Positions 27,457 through 35,930 of a DNA stretch of 64,000 nt are shown here, one piece after another. The stretch comes from Nitratireductor luteus. GTDB taxonomy: Bacteria; Pseudomonadota; Alphaproteobacteria; Rhizobiales; Rhizobiaceae. The notes beneath the pieces were generated by a model. It was not told the origin of the DNA, did not search any database, and saw only the letters and a list, made by a program, of their open reading frames with translations. How positions within the stretch are numbered: position 1 is the stretch's first letter; every line of letters begins with the position of its first letter. The translations under genes and the position numbers were made by a program. The stretch spans positions 275,038 to 339,037 of the forward strand of contig NZ_JAOANW010000008.1 in the NCBI RefSeq assembly GCF_026162365.1, written 5' to 3'.

Positions 27457-28810
27457 GTGCTCGAACGCGTTCTCTCGAAACCACCTTTAAACGAACAACA
27501 AGACACCGGCTGGCGGAACGCCCGTGGCGAAGCCTCGCTCGCCGACGTCCATCGCAGCATCGCAGTGCGGCCAACGGCGGGCCGCCTGCGCCGGTTCGCA
27601 GCTTTCATCGGGCCGGGCTACCTGGTCGCCGTCGGCTATATGGACCCTGGCAACTGGGCGACCTCAATCGCCGGCGGATCAAGGTTCGGGTATACACTTC
27701 TGGCCGTCGCCCTTGTCTCCAACATCATGGCGATCGTCCTGCAGAGCCTGTGCGCACGGCTAGCCATCGCCAGCGGGCGCGACCTTGCCCAGGCTTGCCG
27801 CGACGCGTATCCGCGCTGGACCTCCTATCCGTTGTGGCTGCTCGCCGAGATCGCCATCATCGCCACCGATATCGCCGAGGTGGTGGGCACGGCCATCGGC
27901 TTCAATCTCATCTTCGGCCTGCCGCTTGAGATAGGCGTTGCGGTCACCGCGCTTGACGTATTCCTGATCCTCTACCTGCAGCGCATCGGCTTCCGCTATC
28001 TGGAAGCACTGGTGATGACGTTGCTGGCGGTCATCACACTCTGCTTTGCCGTCCAGATCGGCCTCGCCGACCCCGAATGGGGTGCGGTCATCCGAGGTTT
28101 CGCGCCGACCACCGAGATCGTTACCAACCCGGAAATGCTCTACCTGGCGCTTGGCATTCTCGGCGCCACGGTCATGCCGCACAATCTCTATCTGCACTCG
28201 GCCATCGTGCAGACTCGCGCCTGGGGCTCGAGCGAAGCGGAAAAGCGCGAGGCGCTGCGTTTCGCCACCATCGACTCCACCGCCGCGCTCATGTTCGCGC
28301 TTTTCATCAACGCGGCGATCCTGATTCTCGCCGCGGCGGTTTTCCATAGCTCCGGACGCACGGAAATCGCCGAAATCGGCGAGGCGCACACGCTGCTTGC
28401 TCCGCTCCTCGGCTCCACGCTCGCCCCCGTGCTGTTCGGCATAGCGCTGCTATGCAGCGGCCGGCCAGGCGGTCATGGAAGGCTTCATAAACATGCGGGT
28501 GCGCCCGTGGCTCAGGCGGCTGGTCACGCGCGGCATCGCCATCGTGCCTGCGGCGATCGCTACCGTCTATTACGGTGAAGGCGGAACGGGAAAGCTGCTG
28601 ATCCTGACGCAGGTAGCCTTGAGCCTTCAGCTTTCCTTCGCCGTGGTCCCGCTGGTGCAATTCACCGCCGACCGGCGCAAGATGGGCGCACTGACGGCGC
28701 CCGTCTGGCTGGTCACCACGGCAAGCCTCATCGCCCTCATCATCATTGTCCTGAATGCCAAGCTGGTGATGGACTTCGCAGCGTCCGGTTTCGACACAAG
28801 CGTGCTTTGA
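27457..28810 (+). pseudogene. mntH: Disrupted Nramp-family Mn2+/divalent metal transporter MntH
   Basis: The first frame gives Nramp segments: the TM1 signature [10 protein letters not shown], the TM6 signature [10 protein letters not shown] and about eight membrane helices. At about 28461 the frame breaks: ALLCSG is followed out of frame by [14 protein letters not shown] and the last three helices, which continue to 28810. Comparison with the family consensus (GxxSTxTxTxAGQ) implies loss of about nine residues, about 29 bases, from the loop between TM8 and TM9, including the S-T-T core. Read strictly, translation runs on to 28578 in the wrong frame. The start is uncertain; GTG 27457 is plausible. 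A real lesion or an assembly error are both possible. Confidence 0.8.
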
Positions 28811-29890
28811 TCACGCCGCATCGAAGTCGAGAACCAGCTTCTTTGCCGTCGGGCGGGTCTGGCAGGCGAGCGTGAAACCCGCCTCGACCTCCCACGGTTC
28901 GAGGGAGAAGTTAACGGCCATCTCCGACGCCCCTTCCACCACGCGGCAGCGGCAGGTGCAGCACATGCCCCCCGCGCAGGAATAGGGCAGTTCGATGCCC
29001 GCCTTGTGCGCCGCGTCCAGCACCGTGCCATCGGCATCCCGCATGGCGAAGCTGCGCCTGACGCCGTCGAGCACCACTTCGATGGCCACGCCTTCCTCGA
29101 CAGCCGCCCGCGCGGCCTTCGATGCCTTGCGCGGCATCGGCGCGTCGCCCGAAGGCGTGAAGCGCTCGAAGCGGATGTGGTCGCGTTCGACGCCCATCTC
29201 CCCGAGCACGCCCGACACCGCGTCGATCATCTCGCCCGGCCCGCACAGGAATACGCCGTCAGCCTGAAGCGGCTCTATCAGCCCGCCCGCGGCCAGCGCC
29301 CGCACCTTGGCGGCATCGATGCGTCCGTTGAGAAGCTCCACGTCCTGCGCCTCCCGCGACAGGAGATGGACAAGCGTGAAACGCTCCAGATAGCGGTCCT
29401 TCAGGTCGTTCAGCTCTTCCAGAAACATGATGGTCTCGGTCGAGCGGTTGCCATAGACCAGCGTGATCGTGCTGTCCTTCTCATGCGAAAGCACGGTGCG
29501 GGCGATGGAAAGCATCGGCGTGATGCCGGAACCGGCCGCGAACAGCAGGTAATCGTGCCGCTCCCCCTTCAGCGCCGTGAACCGCCCCTGCGGCGGCATC
29601 ACCCGGATCGTGTCGCCTACCGAAAGCTCTTCATTGACGAAGGTGGAAAAGCGTCCGTCCGCGACCTTTTTCACGCCGACGCGCAAATGCGGATCGCCCG
29701 GCGCCGAGCAGATCGAATAGGAGCGCCGCGCCTCCTGGCCATCTATGTCGGTGGAAAGCGTCAGATATTGCCCCGGCGTGAAAGCAAACTCCTTGGCGCA
29801 GTCTTCCGGCACTTCGAACGCGATCGCCACCGCATCGGGCGTCTGGCGCTCGATCTCGGCCACCTTCAGCTCATGAAAACGCGGGACCAT
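28811..29890 (-). CDS. paaE: 1,2-phenylacetyl-CoA epoxidase reductase subunit PaaE
   Basis: Predicted 359-residue flavo-iron-sulfur reductase. The FAD domain has RRSYSICSAPGDP (the RxYS motif), the NAD domain GSGITPMLSIA and FLCGPGEMI, and the C-terminal plant-type ferredoxin domain has CAGGMCCTCRCRVVEG with the downstream Cys in LACQTRP. It passes electrons from NADPH to the PaaAC di-iron oxygenase. Start 29890 (MVPRFHELKV) fits the family; an upstream ATG overlapping paaD would add 14 residues. Last gene of paaABCDE; its stop abuts the end of the mntH remnant. Confidence 0.95.
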   Translation of the reverse strand: MVPRFHELKVAEIERQTPDAVAIAFEVPEDCAKEFAFTPGQYLTLSTDIDGQEARRSYSICSAPGDPHLRVGVKKVADGRFSTFVNEELSVGDTIRVMPPQGRFTALKGERHDYLLFAAGSGITPMLSIARTVLSHEKDSTITLVYGNRSTETIMFLEELNDLKDRYLERFTLVHLLSREAQDVELLNGRIDAAKVRALAAGGLIEPLQADGVFLCGPGEMIDAVSGVLGEMGVERDHIRFERFTPSGDAPMPRKASKAARAAVEEGVAIEVVLDGVRRSFAMRDADGTVLDAAHKAGIELPYSCAGGMCCTCRCRVVEGASEMAVNFSLEPWEVEAGFTLACQTRPTAKKLVLDFDAA

Positions 29891-29897
29891 CACCACC

Positions 29898-30473
29898 TCA
29901 GATGCATTTGAAATAGTCGAACGGCTCATGGCAGGCCTCGCAGCGGTAAAGCGCCTTGCAGGCCGTCGAGCCGAACTCGGAGATACGCGCGGTCTCGCCG
30001 GAGCCGCAGCGCGGGCATGCGACCTCGGTTTCTCCGAACAGCGCACGGATCGAGTTCGACGCCTTGGCGGGCGGCGCGATGCCATAGTCCCGCAGCTTCT
30101 GACGCCCCTCCGGAGTGATCCAGTCCGTCGTCCAGGCGGGCGAGACGACGCGCTCCACGCGCGGCTCGAAACCCGCGTCGCGCAGCGCCGCCTCCACCGC
30201 CAGTTCGATGGCCAGCACCGCCGGGCAGCCGGTATAGGTGGGCGTGAGCCTGGCAATCGCCGTGTCGCCGTCGACCTCCACCGAGCGCAATATGCCGAGG
30301 TCCTCGATGGTAACGACCGGGATTTCCGGATCGACGACGGACGCTGCGGCACGATAGGCACGCTGCCCCTCATCCACCGGGCGGCACCAACCAGGGTCGG
30401 GCCACGGGTCTCGACCCGTCCTGCGGACCCCCGTGGACGGGGAGAAGGAGGTTATTGTCCCTGTCCCGCCCAT
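29898..30473 (-). CDS. paaD: Phenylacetyl-CoA epoxidase assembly subunit PaaD, with an unusual N-terminal extension
   Basis: Predicted 191 residues. The body is a MIP18/PaaD domain (VVDPEIPVVTIEDLGILRSV, YTGCPAVLAIE) followed by a zinc-ribbon-like tail with CPRCGS and CEACHEPF. PaaD matures Fe-S/di-iron centres of the epoxidase. The ATG at 30473 overlaps the paaC stop (TGATG). The first 35 residues are odd (Pro/Arg/Trp-rich, SFSPSTGVRRTGRDPW) and are encoded by DNA with two tandem perfect hairpins, typical of an intergenic repeat rather than a PaaD sequence. A GTG at 30377 could be the ancestral start, giving 159 residues. Confidence 0.88.
   Translation of the reverse strand: MGGTGTITSFSPSTGVRRTGRDPWPDPGWCRPVDEGQRAYRAAASVVDPEIPVVTIEDLGILRSVEVDGDTAIARLTPTYTGCPAVLAIELAVEAALRDAGFEPRVERVVSPAWTTDWITPEGRQKLRDYGIAPPAKASNSIRALFGETEVACPRCGSGETARISEFGSTACKALYRCEACHEPFDYFKCI
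30404..30442. repeat. Tandem hairpins inside the paaD N terminus (repeat-element insertion)
   Basis: ACGGGT/ACCCGT (30404-30409, 30414-30419) with a CTCG loop, and CCCCGT/ACGGGG (30429-30434, 30437-30442) with two unpaired bases. Flanking AGAAGG after the second hairpin resembles the ends of palindromic intergenic repeats I recall from Mesorhizobium-type genomes. It encodes paaD codons about 11-24. Confidence 0.55.
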
Positions 30474-31246
30474 CACCAAGCCGCTCCCGGATAGCTGCGC
30501 TGCATGAACTGCAACTCCGCCAGCAAAAATCCCATCGCCTCGCCATGCAGACCGCGCCGGCCGCCGGTCTGCGTGAAGGGCGCTTCCACCCATTCAAGCC
30601 CGGCTTCCGCAAAGATCGGCCCCACGATAGCGTCGAAGCGGGAACGCAGGCTTGCAGGCTTCGGCGCAATGCCTGCCTCGGCCACCGCCTTCGTCACATC
30701 GTCGCTCTCGAAAAGCTCGCCCACGTAAGGCGCCAGCGCCTCCACCGCCGCCTTCATGCGCCGCGTGCTTTCTTCCGTGCCGTCGCCCAGCCGCACAACC
30801 CATTCGCCCGCATGACGGATATGGTAGGCCACCTCCTTCACCGCCTTGCCGGCGATGCCGCGCAGCGTCTCATCGGTCGAGCTCAGCATGGTTTCCCACA
30901 TGGGTTCCATGAACGCTGCGAAATAGAGCTGGCGCAACATGGTGTGGGCGAAGTCGCCATTCTCGCGCTCCGCCATCAGGCAATTCGTGTATTCCCGCTC
31001 ACGGCGCAGATAGGCCAGAGCGTCCTCGTCGCGTCCCCTGCCTTCCACCGCGCCCGCATACTGATACAGCACCCGCGCCTGCCCGATCAGGTCGAGCGCC
31101 ATGTTCGGCATCGCGAGGTCTTCCTCCAGCATCGGCGCATGGCCGCACCATTCCGAAAGCCGGTGGCCGAGAATCAGATGATCGTCGGCAAGCCGCAGAA
31201 GGAATGCGGCAAGCTCTTCCCGCGAGATCGTGTCGGCGCCCGCCAT
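30473..31246 (-). CDS. paaC: 1,2-phenylacetyl-CoA epoxidase structural subunit PaaC
   Basis: Predicted 257-residue ferritin-like protein, the non-catalytic partner that builds the PaaAC core. Typical stretches are LADDHLILGHRLSEWCGHAP, NMALDLIGQARVLYQYAG and VKEVAYHIRHAGEWVVRLGD. The start MAGADTISREE at 31246 overlaps the paaB stop by one base; a longer frame through paaB was rejected. Length and position equal the paaABCDE standard. Confidence 0.95.
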   Translation of the reverse strand: MAGADTISREELAAFLLRLADDHLILGHRLSEWCGHAPMLEEDLAMPNMALDLIGQARVLYQYAGAVEGRGRDEDALAYLRREREYTNCLMAERENGDFAHTMLRQLYFAAFMEPMWETMLSSTDETLRGIAGKAVKEVAYHIRHAGEWVVRLGDGTEESTRRMKAAVEALAPYVGELFESDDVTKAVAEAGIAPKPASLRSRFDAIVGPIFAEAGLEWVEAPFTQTGGRRGLHGEAMGFLLAELQFMQRSYPGAAW

Positions 31247-31533
31247 CACATGTGCCCCACATCGTCGGGAATGTCGTAGAAGGTCGGGTGGCGGTAGACC
31301 TTGGAAAGCGCCGGCTCGAAATTCTCGTCCTTGTTTTCCGGGTCCGACGCCGTGATGGCCGAAGACGGCACGACCCATATGGAGGTGCCCTCGCCGCGCC
31401 GCGTATAGACGTCGCGGGCCGCCTGCAGCGCCATCACCTCGTCGGCCGCGTGCACCGAGCCGCAATGCTTGTGCGCCAGCCCGTTACGCGGGCGGATAAA
31501 TACTTCCCAAAGGGGGATCTGGTTCTTAGGCAT
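31246..31533 (-). CDS. paaB: 1,2-phenylacetyl-CoA epoxidase subunit PaaB
   Basis: Predicted 95-residue subunit, the small bridging component of the epoxidase complex. Nearly the whole sequence is conserved: PLWEVFIRPRNGLAHKHCGS, VHAADEVMALQAARDVYTRR and EGTSIWVVPSSAIT. It is 5 bases after paaA and one-base-overlapped by paaC, so the operon is tightly packed. Confidence 0.96.
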   Translation of the reverse strand: MPKNQIPLWEVFIRPRNGLAHKHCGSVHAADEVMALQAARDVYTRRGEGTSIWVVPSSAITASDPENKDENFEPALSKVYRHPTFYDIPDDVGHM

Positions 31534-31538
31534 GTCGT

Positions 31539-32534
31539 TCACTCCGCCGCCATTTTCGCGGCCGCGCGCCGCGCCTTGCGTTTTTCGGCATGGGCCAGGG
31601 CCGCCTCTCGCACCCATGCGCCCTCTTCCCAGGCCTTCCTGCGCGCCTCGATACGCTGCCGGTTCATCGGTCCGCCGCCCTTGACCACGCGCCAGAACTC
31701 GTCCCAGTCGATGGCGCCGAAATCGTAGCCGCCCTTCTCTTCGTTCCATTTCAGTTCGGGATCGGGAATCTTGAGCCCGATGAACTCTGCCTGCGGCACC
31801 GTCGCATCGACGAATTTCTGGCGCAGTTCGTCGTTGGTGAAGCGCTTGATCTTCCACTTCATCGACTGGTCGCCGTGCTGGCTTTCCGAATCGTGCGGCC
31901 CGAACATCATCAAGGAAGGCCACCACCAGCGATCCAGCGCGTCCTGCGCCATTTCCTTCTGGTCGTCGCTGCCCCGCGCGAGCGTCATCATGATCTCGTA
32001 GCCCTGACGCTGGTGAAAGCTTTCCTCCTTGCACACGCGGATCATCGCCCGCGCATAGGGTCCGTAAGAGCAGCGGCAGAGCGGGATCTGGTTCATGATC
32101 GCCGCCCCGTCCACCAGCCAGCCGATGGCCCCGATATCGGCCCAGGTGGGCGTGGGATAGTTGAAGATGGAGGAATATTTGGCCTTACCGGACAGGAGTT
32201 CCTCGGTCATCTGCTCGCGCGAAACACCCAGCGTCTCGGCGGCTGAATAAAGATAGAGCCCGTGCCCACCCTCATCCTGCACCTTGGCGAGCAGCGCGGC
32301 CTTGCGGCGCAGCGACGGCGCGCGCGTGATCCAGTTGCCCTCCGGCAGCATGCCGACGATTTCCGAATGCGCATGTTGCCCGATCTGGCGCACAAGCGTC
32401 TTGCGATAGCCGTCCGGCATCGGGTCGTTGGGCTCGATCTTCTCCTCGGCGTCGATGCGCGCCTGGAAGGCGGCGAGAAAGGCCTCGTCCTCGCCCGTAT
32501 CGGTCTTCGCCCCGATAAGCCCTTGGCTATACAT
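31539..32534 (-). CDS. paaA: 1,2-phenylacetyl-CoA epoxidase catalytic subunit PaaA
   Basis: Predicted 331-residue di-iron oxygenase that forms the ring-1,2-epoxide of phenylacetyl-CoA. Signature regions are [37 protein letters not shown] (EExH-type iron ligands) and [15 protein letters not shown] (second EexH). The start [15 protein letters not shown] at 32534 is the usual one; it follows GGAGGAGAAGCC. First gene of paaABCDE, divergent from a thioesterase gene with a 108-base regulatory gap. Confidence 0.96.
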   Translation of the reverse strand: MYSQGLIGAKTDTGEDEAFLAAFQARIDAEEKIEPNDPMPDGYRKTLVRQIGQHAHSEIVGMLPEGNWITRAPSLRRKAALLAKVQDEGGHGLYLYSAAETLGVSREQMTEELLSGKAKYSSIFNYPTPTWADIGAIGWLVDGAAIMNQIPLCRCSYGPYARAMIRVCKEESFHQRQGYEIMMTLARGSDDQKEMAQDALDRWWWPSLMMFGPHDSESQHGDQSMKWKIKRFTNDELRQKFVDATVPQAEFIGLKIPDPELKWNEEKGGYDFGAIDWDEFWRVVKGGGPMNRQRIEARRKAWEEGAWVREAALAHAEKRKARRAAAKMAAE

Positions 32535-32642
32535 GGCTTCTCCTCCATCCTCGTGCCACGCTGCTGGCGGCACACCAAATATGTAACAAAAAAACAGAAA
32601 ACACGCAATGTTTCGTAACGCATTTTAGGGCGGAGAACCAAT
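32535..32642. promoter_or_regulatory. Divergent paaA / thioesterase promoter region
   Basis: This 108-base A/T-rich gap (about 32575-32630) must hold both promoters. It contains a near-palindrome GTTTCGTAAC (32610-32619, 8 of 10 symmetric positions) and a related ATGTAAC at 32581. It does not contain the ACCGACCGG-type dyad seen at 54722, so the two paa transcripts may answer to different regulators (PaaX here, PaaR there, as a hypothesis). Confidence 0.35.
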
Positions 32643-33131
32643 ATGAGCAACACGACGACACTGCTGGAAACCGCGAATGAGACGCTCGCCGCCGTCTTTG
32701 CCCCGTGGATCAAGGCAATGCGGCTGGAGGCGGTGGCGATGGACGCCGCGGGCGGCGATTTCCGCCTGCCGGAAAACGGCGATCTCGTCCACGCCGGCGG
32801 CATCATCTGCGGCCAGGCAACCGCGTCCGCCGCCGATACCTGCGCCGTTGCGGCCCTTTCAGCCGCCAACGGCCGCTTCCGCCCCGTCACCACCGTCGAC
32901 CTGACCACCCACTTCATCCGCCCGCTGAAACCCGGCGCGGTGGACATCCGCGTGGAAGTGCTGTCGAACGGCAGGCGCATGGCCTATGTGCGGGTGGAGA
33001 TCCGCGCGGAAGGGGATGAGCGCGTCGCCTTTACGGCGACGGGGGCTTACGCGTATCTGGGGGAGCAAGCGCCTGCCGCCGGAGGCGCGCAAGAAGGTCT
33101 AGCGGCGATCGCCGCAGCCGGACGCGACTAG
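32643..33131 (+). CDS. PaaI-family hotdog thioesterase
   Basis: Predicted 162-residue hotdog-fold protein. The region DLVHAGGIICGQATASAADT is the family's HxGG-type active-site helix start, and TVDLTTHFIRPLKPGAVDIR is the central strand block. It probably hydrolyses acyl-CoA esters, here as overflow relief for the phenylacetyl-CoA pool. It is divergent from paaA. A second, more canonical PaaI lies at 54780. Its last 100 bases overlap, in opposite orientation, the end of the glycosyltransferase frame. Confidence 0.82.
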   Translation: MSNTTTLLETANETLAAVFAPWIKAMRLEAVAMDAAGGDFRLPENGDLVHAGGIICGQATASAADTCAVAALSAANGRFRPVTTVDLTTHFIRPLKPGAVDIRVEVLSNGRRMAYVRVEIRAEGDERVAFTATGAYAYLGEQAPAAGGAQEGLAAIAAAGRD

Positions 33132-33853
33132 CAAGCTCGATCTGCTCGCGGACACTCTTGCAACCGTGTTCTTCGAAGAAGCCCACAATGCGAGGCCCGG
33201 CGAAGCTCTTCTTGCCGCTCGTACTATAGTGTCTCAGAGGAAGACGATGGGGGCTGATCGCGCGGCCACCTCGCGAGAGCGCCACGCCAACGCAAAACTG
33301 TTCCGGTGTGTGTGCGTCGACGACGGCAATAACTTTACGGAGCGCGAAGTATGCGTCTTCCAGCAGCGTCAAATTTGAACGGTGAACGCCTATGATCCCG
33401 CTGTTCCACATCGGTTCCGTGCCGGCCAAACGTTCACCGCCGATCGAAACATCGGCAGTTCCAAGCTTGGCATAGTTGTAATGTGGCCTGCCCTCGCAGA
33501 AGCGCATCACTGAATGCGTCGGCGACACCATATCGAACGCATGCGCAATGCTTCCGATCGGGTAGATATCGGTATCCATGAAGAACAGGCGATCGCACCG
33601 CTTCAGCAGTTGAATGACACCGGCTGCCTTGATGCCGAAGTGATAACGGTCGCCGAATGAGAATTCCGACTTATCCTTTGCGGAGAGCTCGATCACCTCA
33701 ACCGGATAGGGGTCAAAATGGTCCGGTTCGTCTGATAGGATCGATAATCCTGGCATCTGGTGTCCGGTGGAGGATTCTAAGAGCACTGAACAATGCTCCG
33801 TTGTGGTAGAGCTTGTCGGCGCCGTACGCGACAAAACCGTAACGATCTTCCAT
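33031..33853 (-). pseudogene. Glycosyltransferase-like gene with a frameshift
   Basis: The main frame has a GT-A-type block: LLKRCDRLFFMDTDIYPIGS with a DxD-like motif (MDTD), then HYNYAKLGTADVSIGGERL and MWNSGIIGVHRSN. The proper N terminus is in another frame: from ATG 33853 it reads MEDRYGFVAYGADKLYHNGA and continues to HRTPDARII, after which the frame breaks at about 33742 (one extra base) and resumes as ILSDEPDHFDPYP. The ATG has GAGG about 7-10 bases upstream. Joined, it would be about 273 residues. It converges with and overlaps the thioesterase gene by 101 bases. Acceptor and sugar unknown. Confidence 0.65.
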
Positions 33854-34127
33854 TGATATCCTCGGCAAGCAGTCCGCATCTATAGCGGCGCGGATTCCCC
33901 AAACGCAAGGGCGACCGATACGTCAAGACTGCGAAATCCTCCCCGCCGGCGACCGCCCGGTTTGCGGCTAGACTTCCTGAACTCCGACTGCACCACATCT
34001 GCGCCGCCCCTGAATGGGCAGTTGAGAGCGATCTATGGCCATGCCACCTTTCAATCACTGTATCGCATCATCCAGGCCGGCAGCGATGCTCGGCCGATTG
34101 CCGTCATAGATATCTCGACGATCGGCT

Positions 34128-34517
34128 TCATTCGGGCACAAATATCCCCTGATCCAGTGCTCCAACGGTCATGCCGGCATCGCCGGCCTGCTGATAACGC
34201 TTGGAAGTGGCCATTGCTTCGATAACTGACCGCGCCCGGTCATAATCGACAGCAAGGGTGGCCTTGGCTGCATTGAGCCTGACTTGCATATTCGGATGTT
34301 CAAGCAAAGCTATCAGCAACTGCCTTTGATCATCATCTCTCGACCTCAGCTCGATCTCAATTTGCAATAGCTCATCGAACAGCCTGTTAAGCCGCTTCGT
34401 ATCCAGGTCGAGCAGGGCCTCATCCTGCAGGATACCGATTTCAGTGTAACGCGAAACCAAAGAGGTATCCGAAAGGCCGGCAATTTTCTCGCGCTCGTCC
34501 AACGCTATCACTCTCAT
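34128..34517 (-). CDS. DUF2019-like HEAT-type protein, copy E (probable immunity protein)
   Basis: Predicted 129-residue, all-helical acidic protein. It shares with the next four frames a core E/D-x-x-L-x-x-L-D, then LLIALLEHPNMQVRLNAAKA and the C-terminal GDAGMTVGALDQGIFVPE. I recognise this as DUF2019-like, a helical repeat fold often found beside nuclease toxins. Its ATG overlaps the stop of copy D by 4 bases (ATGA). Its first codons (MRVIALDEREKIA) resemble vestigial sequence after copy A, a sign of tandem duplication. Last gene of the array. Confidence 0.72.
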   Translation of the reverse strand: MRVIALDEREKIAGLSDTSLVSRYTEIGILQDEALLDLDTKRLNRLFDELLQIEIELRSRDDDQRQLLIALLEHPNMQVRLNAAKATLAVDYDRARSVIEAMATSKRYQQAGDAGMTVGALDQGIFVPE

Positions 34518-34876
34518 TCGGGCACATAGCTCCCCTTGTCCAGGGCGCGGAGCATTCCACGCGCATCAACGGATTGGGGATATCCCGCCCGGCCCGCAAC
34601 CTCCTCCCGCGCCTCTTCCGGATGGACGGCAAGCGAATAAGTCGCTGCTGTTACGCGCACCTGCATGTTTGGGTGCTCATAGAGCTTCGAAACATGACTG
34701 CGCTGGTCTCCCGGACGCCGTTTCAATTCCTGCCAGACCAGCGTCATCTGATCATAGAGCCGGTTGCAACGACGCGTGTCGAGATTGAGTTCGGCCTCAT
34801 ATTGGGCAACGCCGATCTTTGCAAACCGGGCGATGAGTTCGTGGCTCGACAACTGTTCGAGATCGTTCCGCGTCAT
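34514..34876 (-). CDS. DUF2019-like protein, copy D
   Basis: Predicted 120 residues; very close to copy A. Shared pieces include the LDTRR-NRLYDQMTLV stretch, QELKRRPGDQRSHVSKLYEH and the AVHPEEARE tail, and both end SYVPE. The helical core HPNMQVRVTAATYS matches the family. ATG 34876 (MTRNDLEQLS) is preferred to an upstream ATG. The near identity with copy A and divergence from B, C and E point to a recent duplication of A. It is coupled to copy E. Confidence 0.72.
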   Translation of the reverse strand: MTRNDLEQLSSHELIARFAKIGVAQYEAELNLDTRRCNRLYDQMTLVWQELKRRPGDQRSHVSKLYEHPNMQVRVTAATYSLAVHPEEAREEVAGRAGYPQSVDARGMLRALDKGSYVPE

Positions 34877-34913
34877 GGTTGCAGCACTCCACCTGCGGCA
34901 CAACGGTAGGGCG

Positions 34914-35301
34914 TCACCTTGAAGCGTCCGAGCGTTCCTTCCACGGGCCGAACTTCAAGAAATCCAACGTGTCTTTGGCAAATGGCAGCTGTGGCTCTAT
35001 GCGCTGATCGATGATTGTCTGAACGACCTCAATAGCCCGCTCCGGAAACAAGGGATGCGCGTAGGTCGCTGCCACAAGCCGCACCTGTGCGTTCGGATGG
35101 TCGAGCAGGCTTGCAAGCGCGCCCCGCTGGTCGTCAGCGCGCGACTTCAGCTCTTCGACAATATGTCTGATCTTATCGAAGGCACGGTTGTAGCGCCGCG
35201 TATTAAGGTCAAGCAACGCTTCGTGCTGGACAAGGCCTTGTTCGACGAACTGCTGAACGAGCGTATCCAGTCGAAATCTCGCGCTTCTTTTTCGCTATCA
35301 T
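34914..35301 (-). pseudogene. DUF2019-like protein, copy C, frameshifted near its start
   Basis: From ATG 35301 the frame reads MIAKKKREIS, then one extra base at about 35271 shifts it; the family sequence continues in the next frame as LDTLVQQFVEQGLVQHEALL and on through DHPNAQVRLVAATYAHPL to 34914. There is no other ATG for the second frame, only a TTG at 35216 that would give a 100-residue truncated product. Its C terminus (FLKFGPWKERSDASR) differs from the other copies. Read as one gene it would be 128 residues. Confidence 0.65.
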
Positions 35302-35401
35302 GTCGCGGTTCCCCCGGCGATCATCATTCTCATTCATTCTGCCTTCGCGACAGGGCCAAGTCACTTTCGCCTTAACCTTAGGCAGCAAGGCTTCTTCACT
35401 C

Positions 35402-35803
35402 TCATGCCTCACCGTTCGGCGGTAGATGCGCGTCTATGACGGTAATGCCCTCATCCATCGCCCACAGCGACATGCCGGCGTCTCCGGCTTGCGGACCCCA
35501 CTTCGACGCGGCAATCTCCTCCAGCAAAGCACGTGCCTGCCGCATATCGATGGCCCGCGTCGACTTCGCCGCATTGAGCCGAACCTGCATGTTCGGGTGA
35601 CCATAAAGCATCATCAACAACCGCCTTTGATCACCCAGGCGAGATCGGAGTTCGACTTCAACCGCCACTTTGTCCTTGTAAAGCGCATTATATCTGCTGA
35701 TCTCGTTCCCAAGCAGCGCATCGTCCTGTGCAACGCCAATATCAGCGAAGCGCTCGACCAGTTGCTCGCTTGTCAATGTCGCTAAGTTCACGTGCCTGTT
35801 CAT
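35402..35803 (-). CDS. DUF2019-like protein, copy B
   Basis: Predicted 133 residues, ATG 35803 (MNRHVNLATLTSEQLVERF). Core LLMMLYGHPNMQVRLNAAKS and GDAGMSLWAMDEG place it nearest to copy E. The C terminus is extended (TVIDAHLPPNGEA) beyond the usual end. Upstream 127 bases contain a relic of the toxin C terminus, so this copy was probably once paired with its own toxin tail. A 100-base gap with no recognisable gene separates it from copy C. Confidence 0.7.
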   Translation of the reverse strand: MNRHVNLATLTSEQLVERFADIGVAQDDALLGNEISRYNALYKDKVAVEVELRSRLGDQRRLLMMLYGHPNMQVRLNAAKSTRAIDMRQARALLEEIAASKWGPQAGDAGMSLWAMDEGITVIDAHLPPNGEA

Positions 35804-35885
35804 GGGTTCCGCACTCCGTGTCCAACAGCATCTCGATGCCGTGCCGCGCGACGAACAACATGAGAACCGTGTCGACCAGGATGAG
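35804..35885 (-). other. Relic of the toxin C-terminal end
   Basis: The minus strand encodes LFVARHGIEMLLDTECGT, which aligns with the tail of the toxin frame at 36299 (RYRIGIEMLVEKGVLKQ). DNA similarity is visible in CAGCATCTCGATGCCG (35826-35841 and the matching site near 36328). There is no start or domain left, so this is a fragment from duplication of a toxin-immunity unit. Confidence 0.45.
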
Positions 35886-35930
35886 AATGCACGCCCAGGG
35901 CGGCAATGCGCTCGTCCAACGCCGTTGCTC

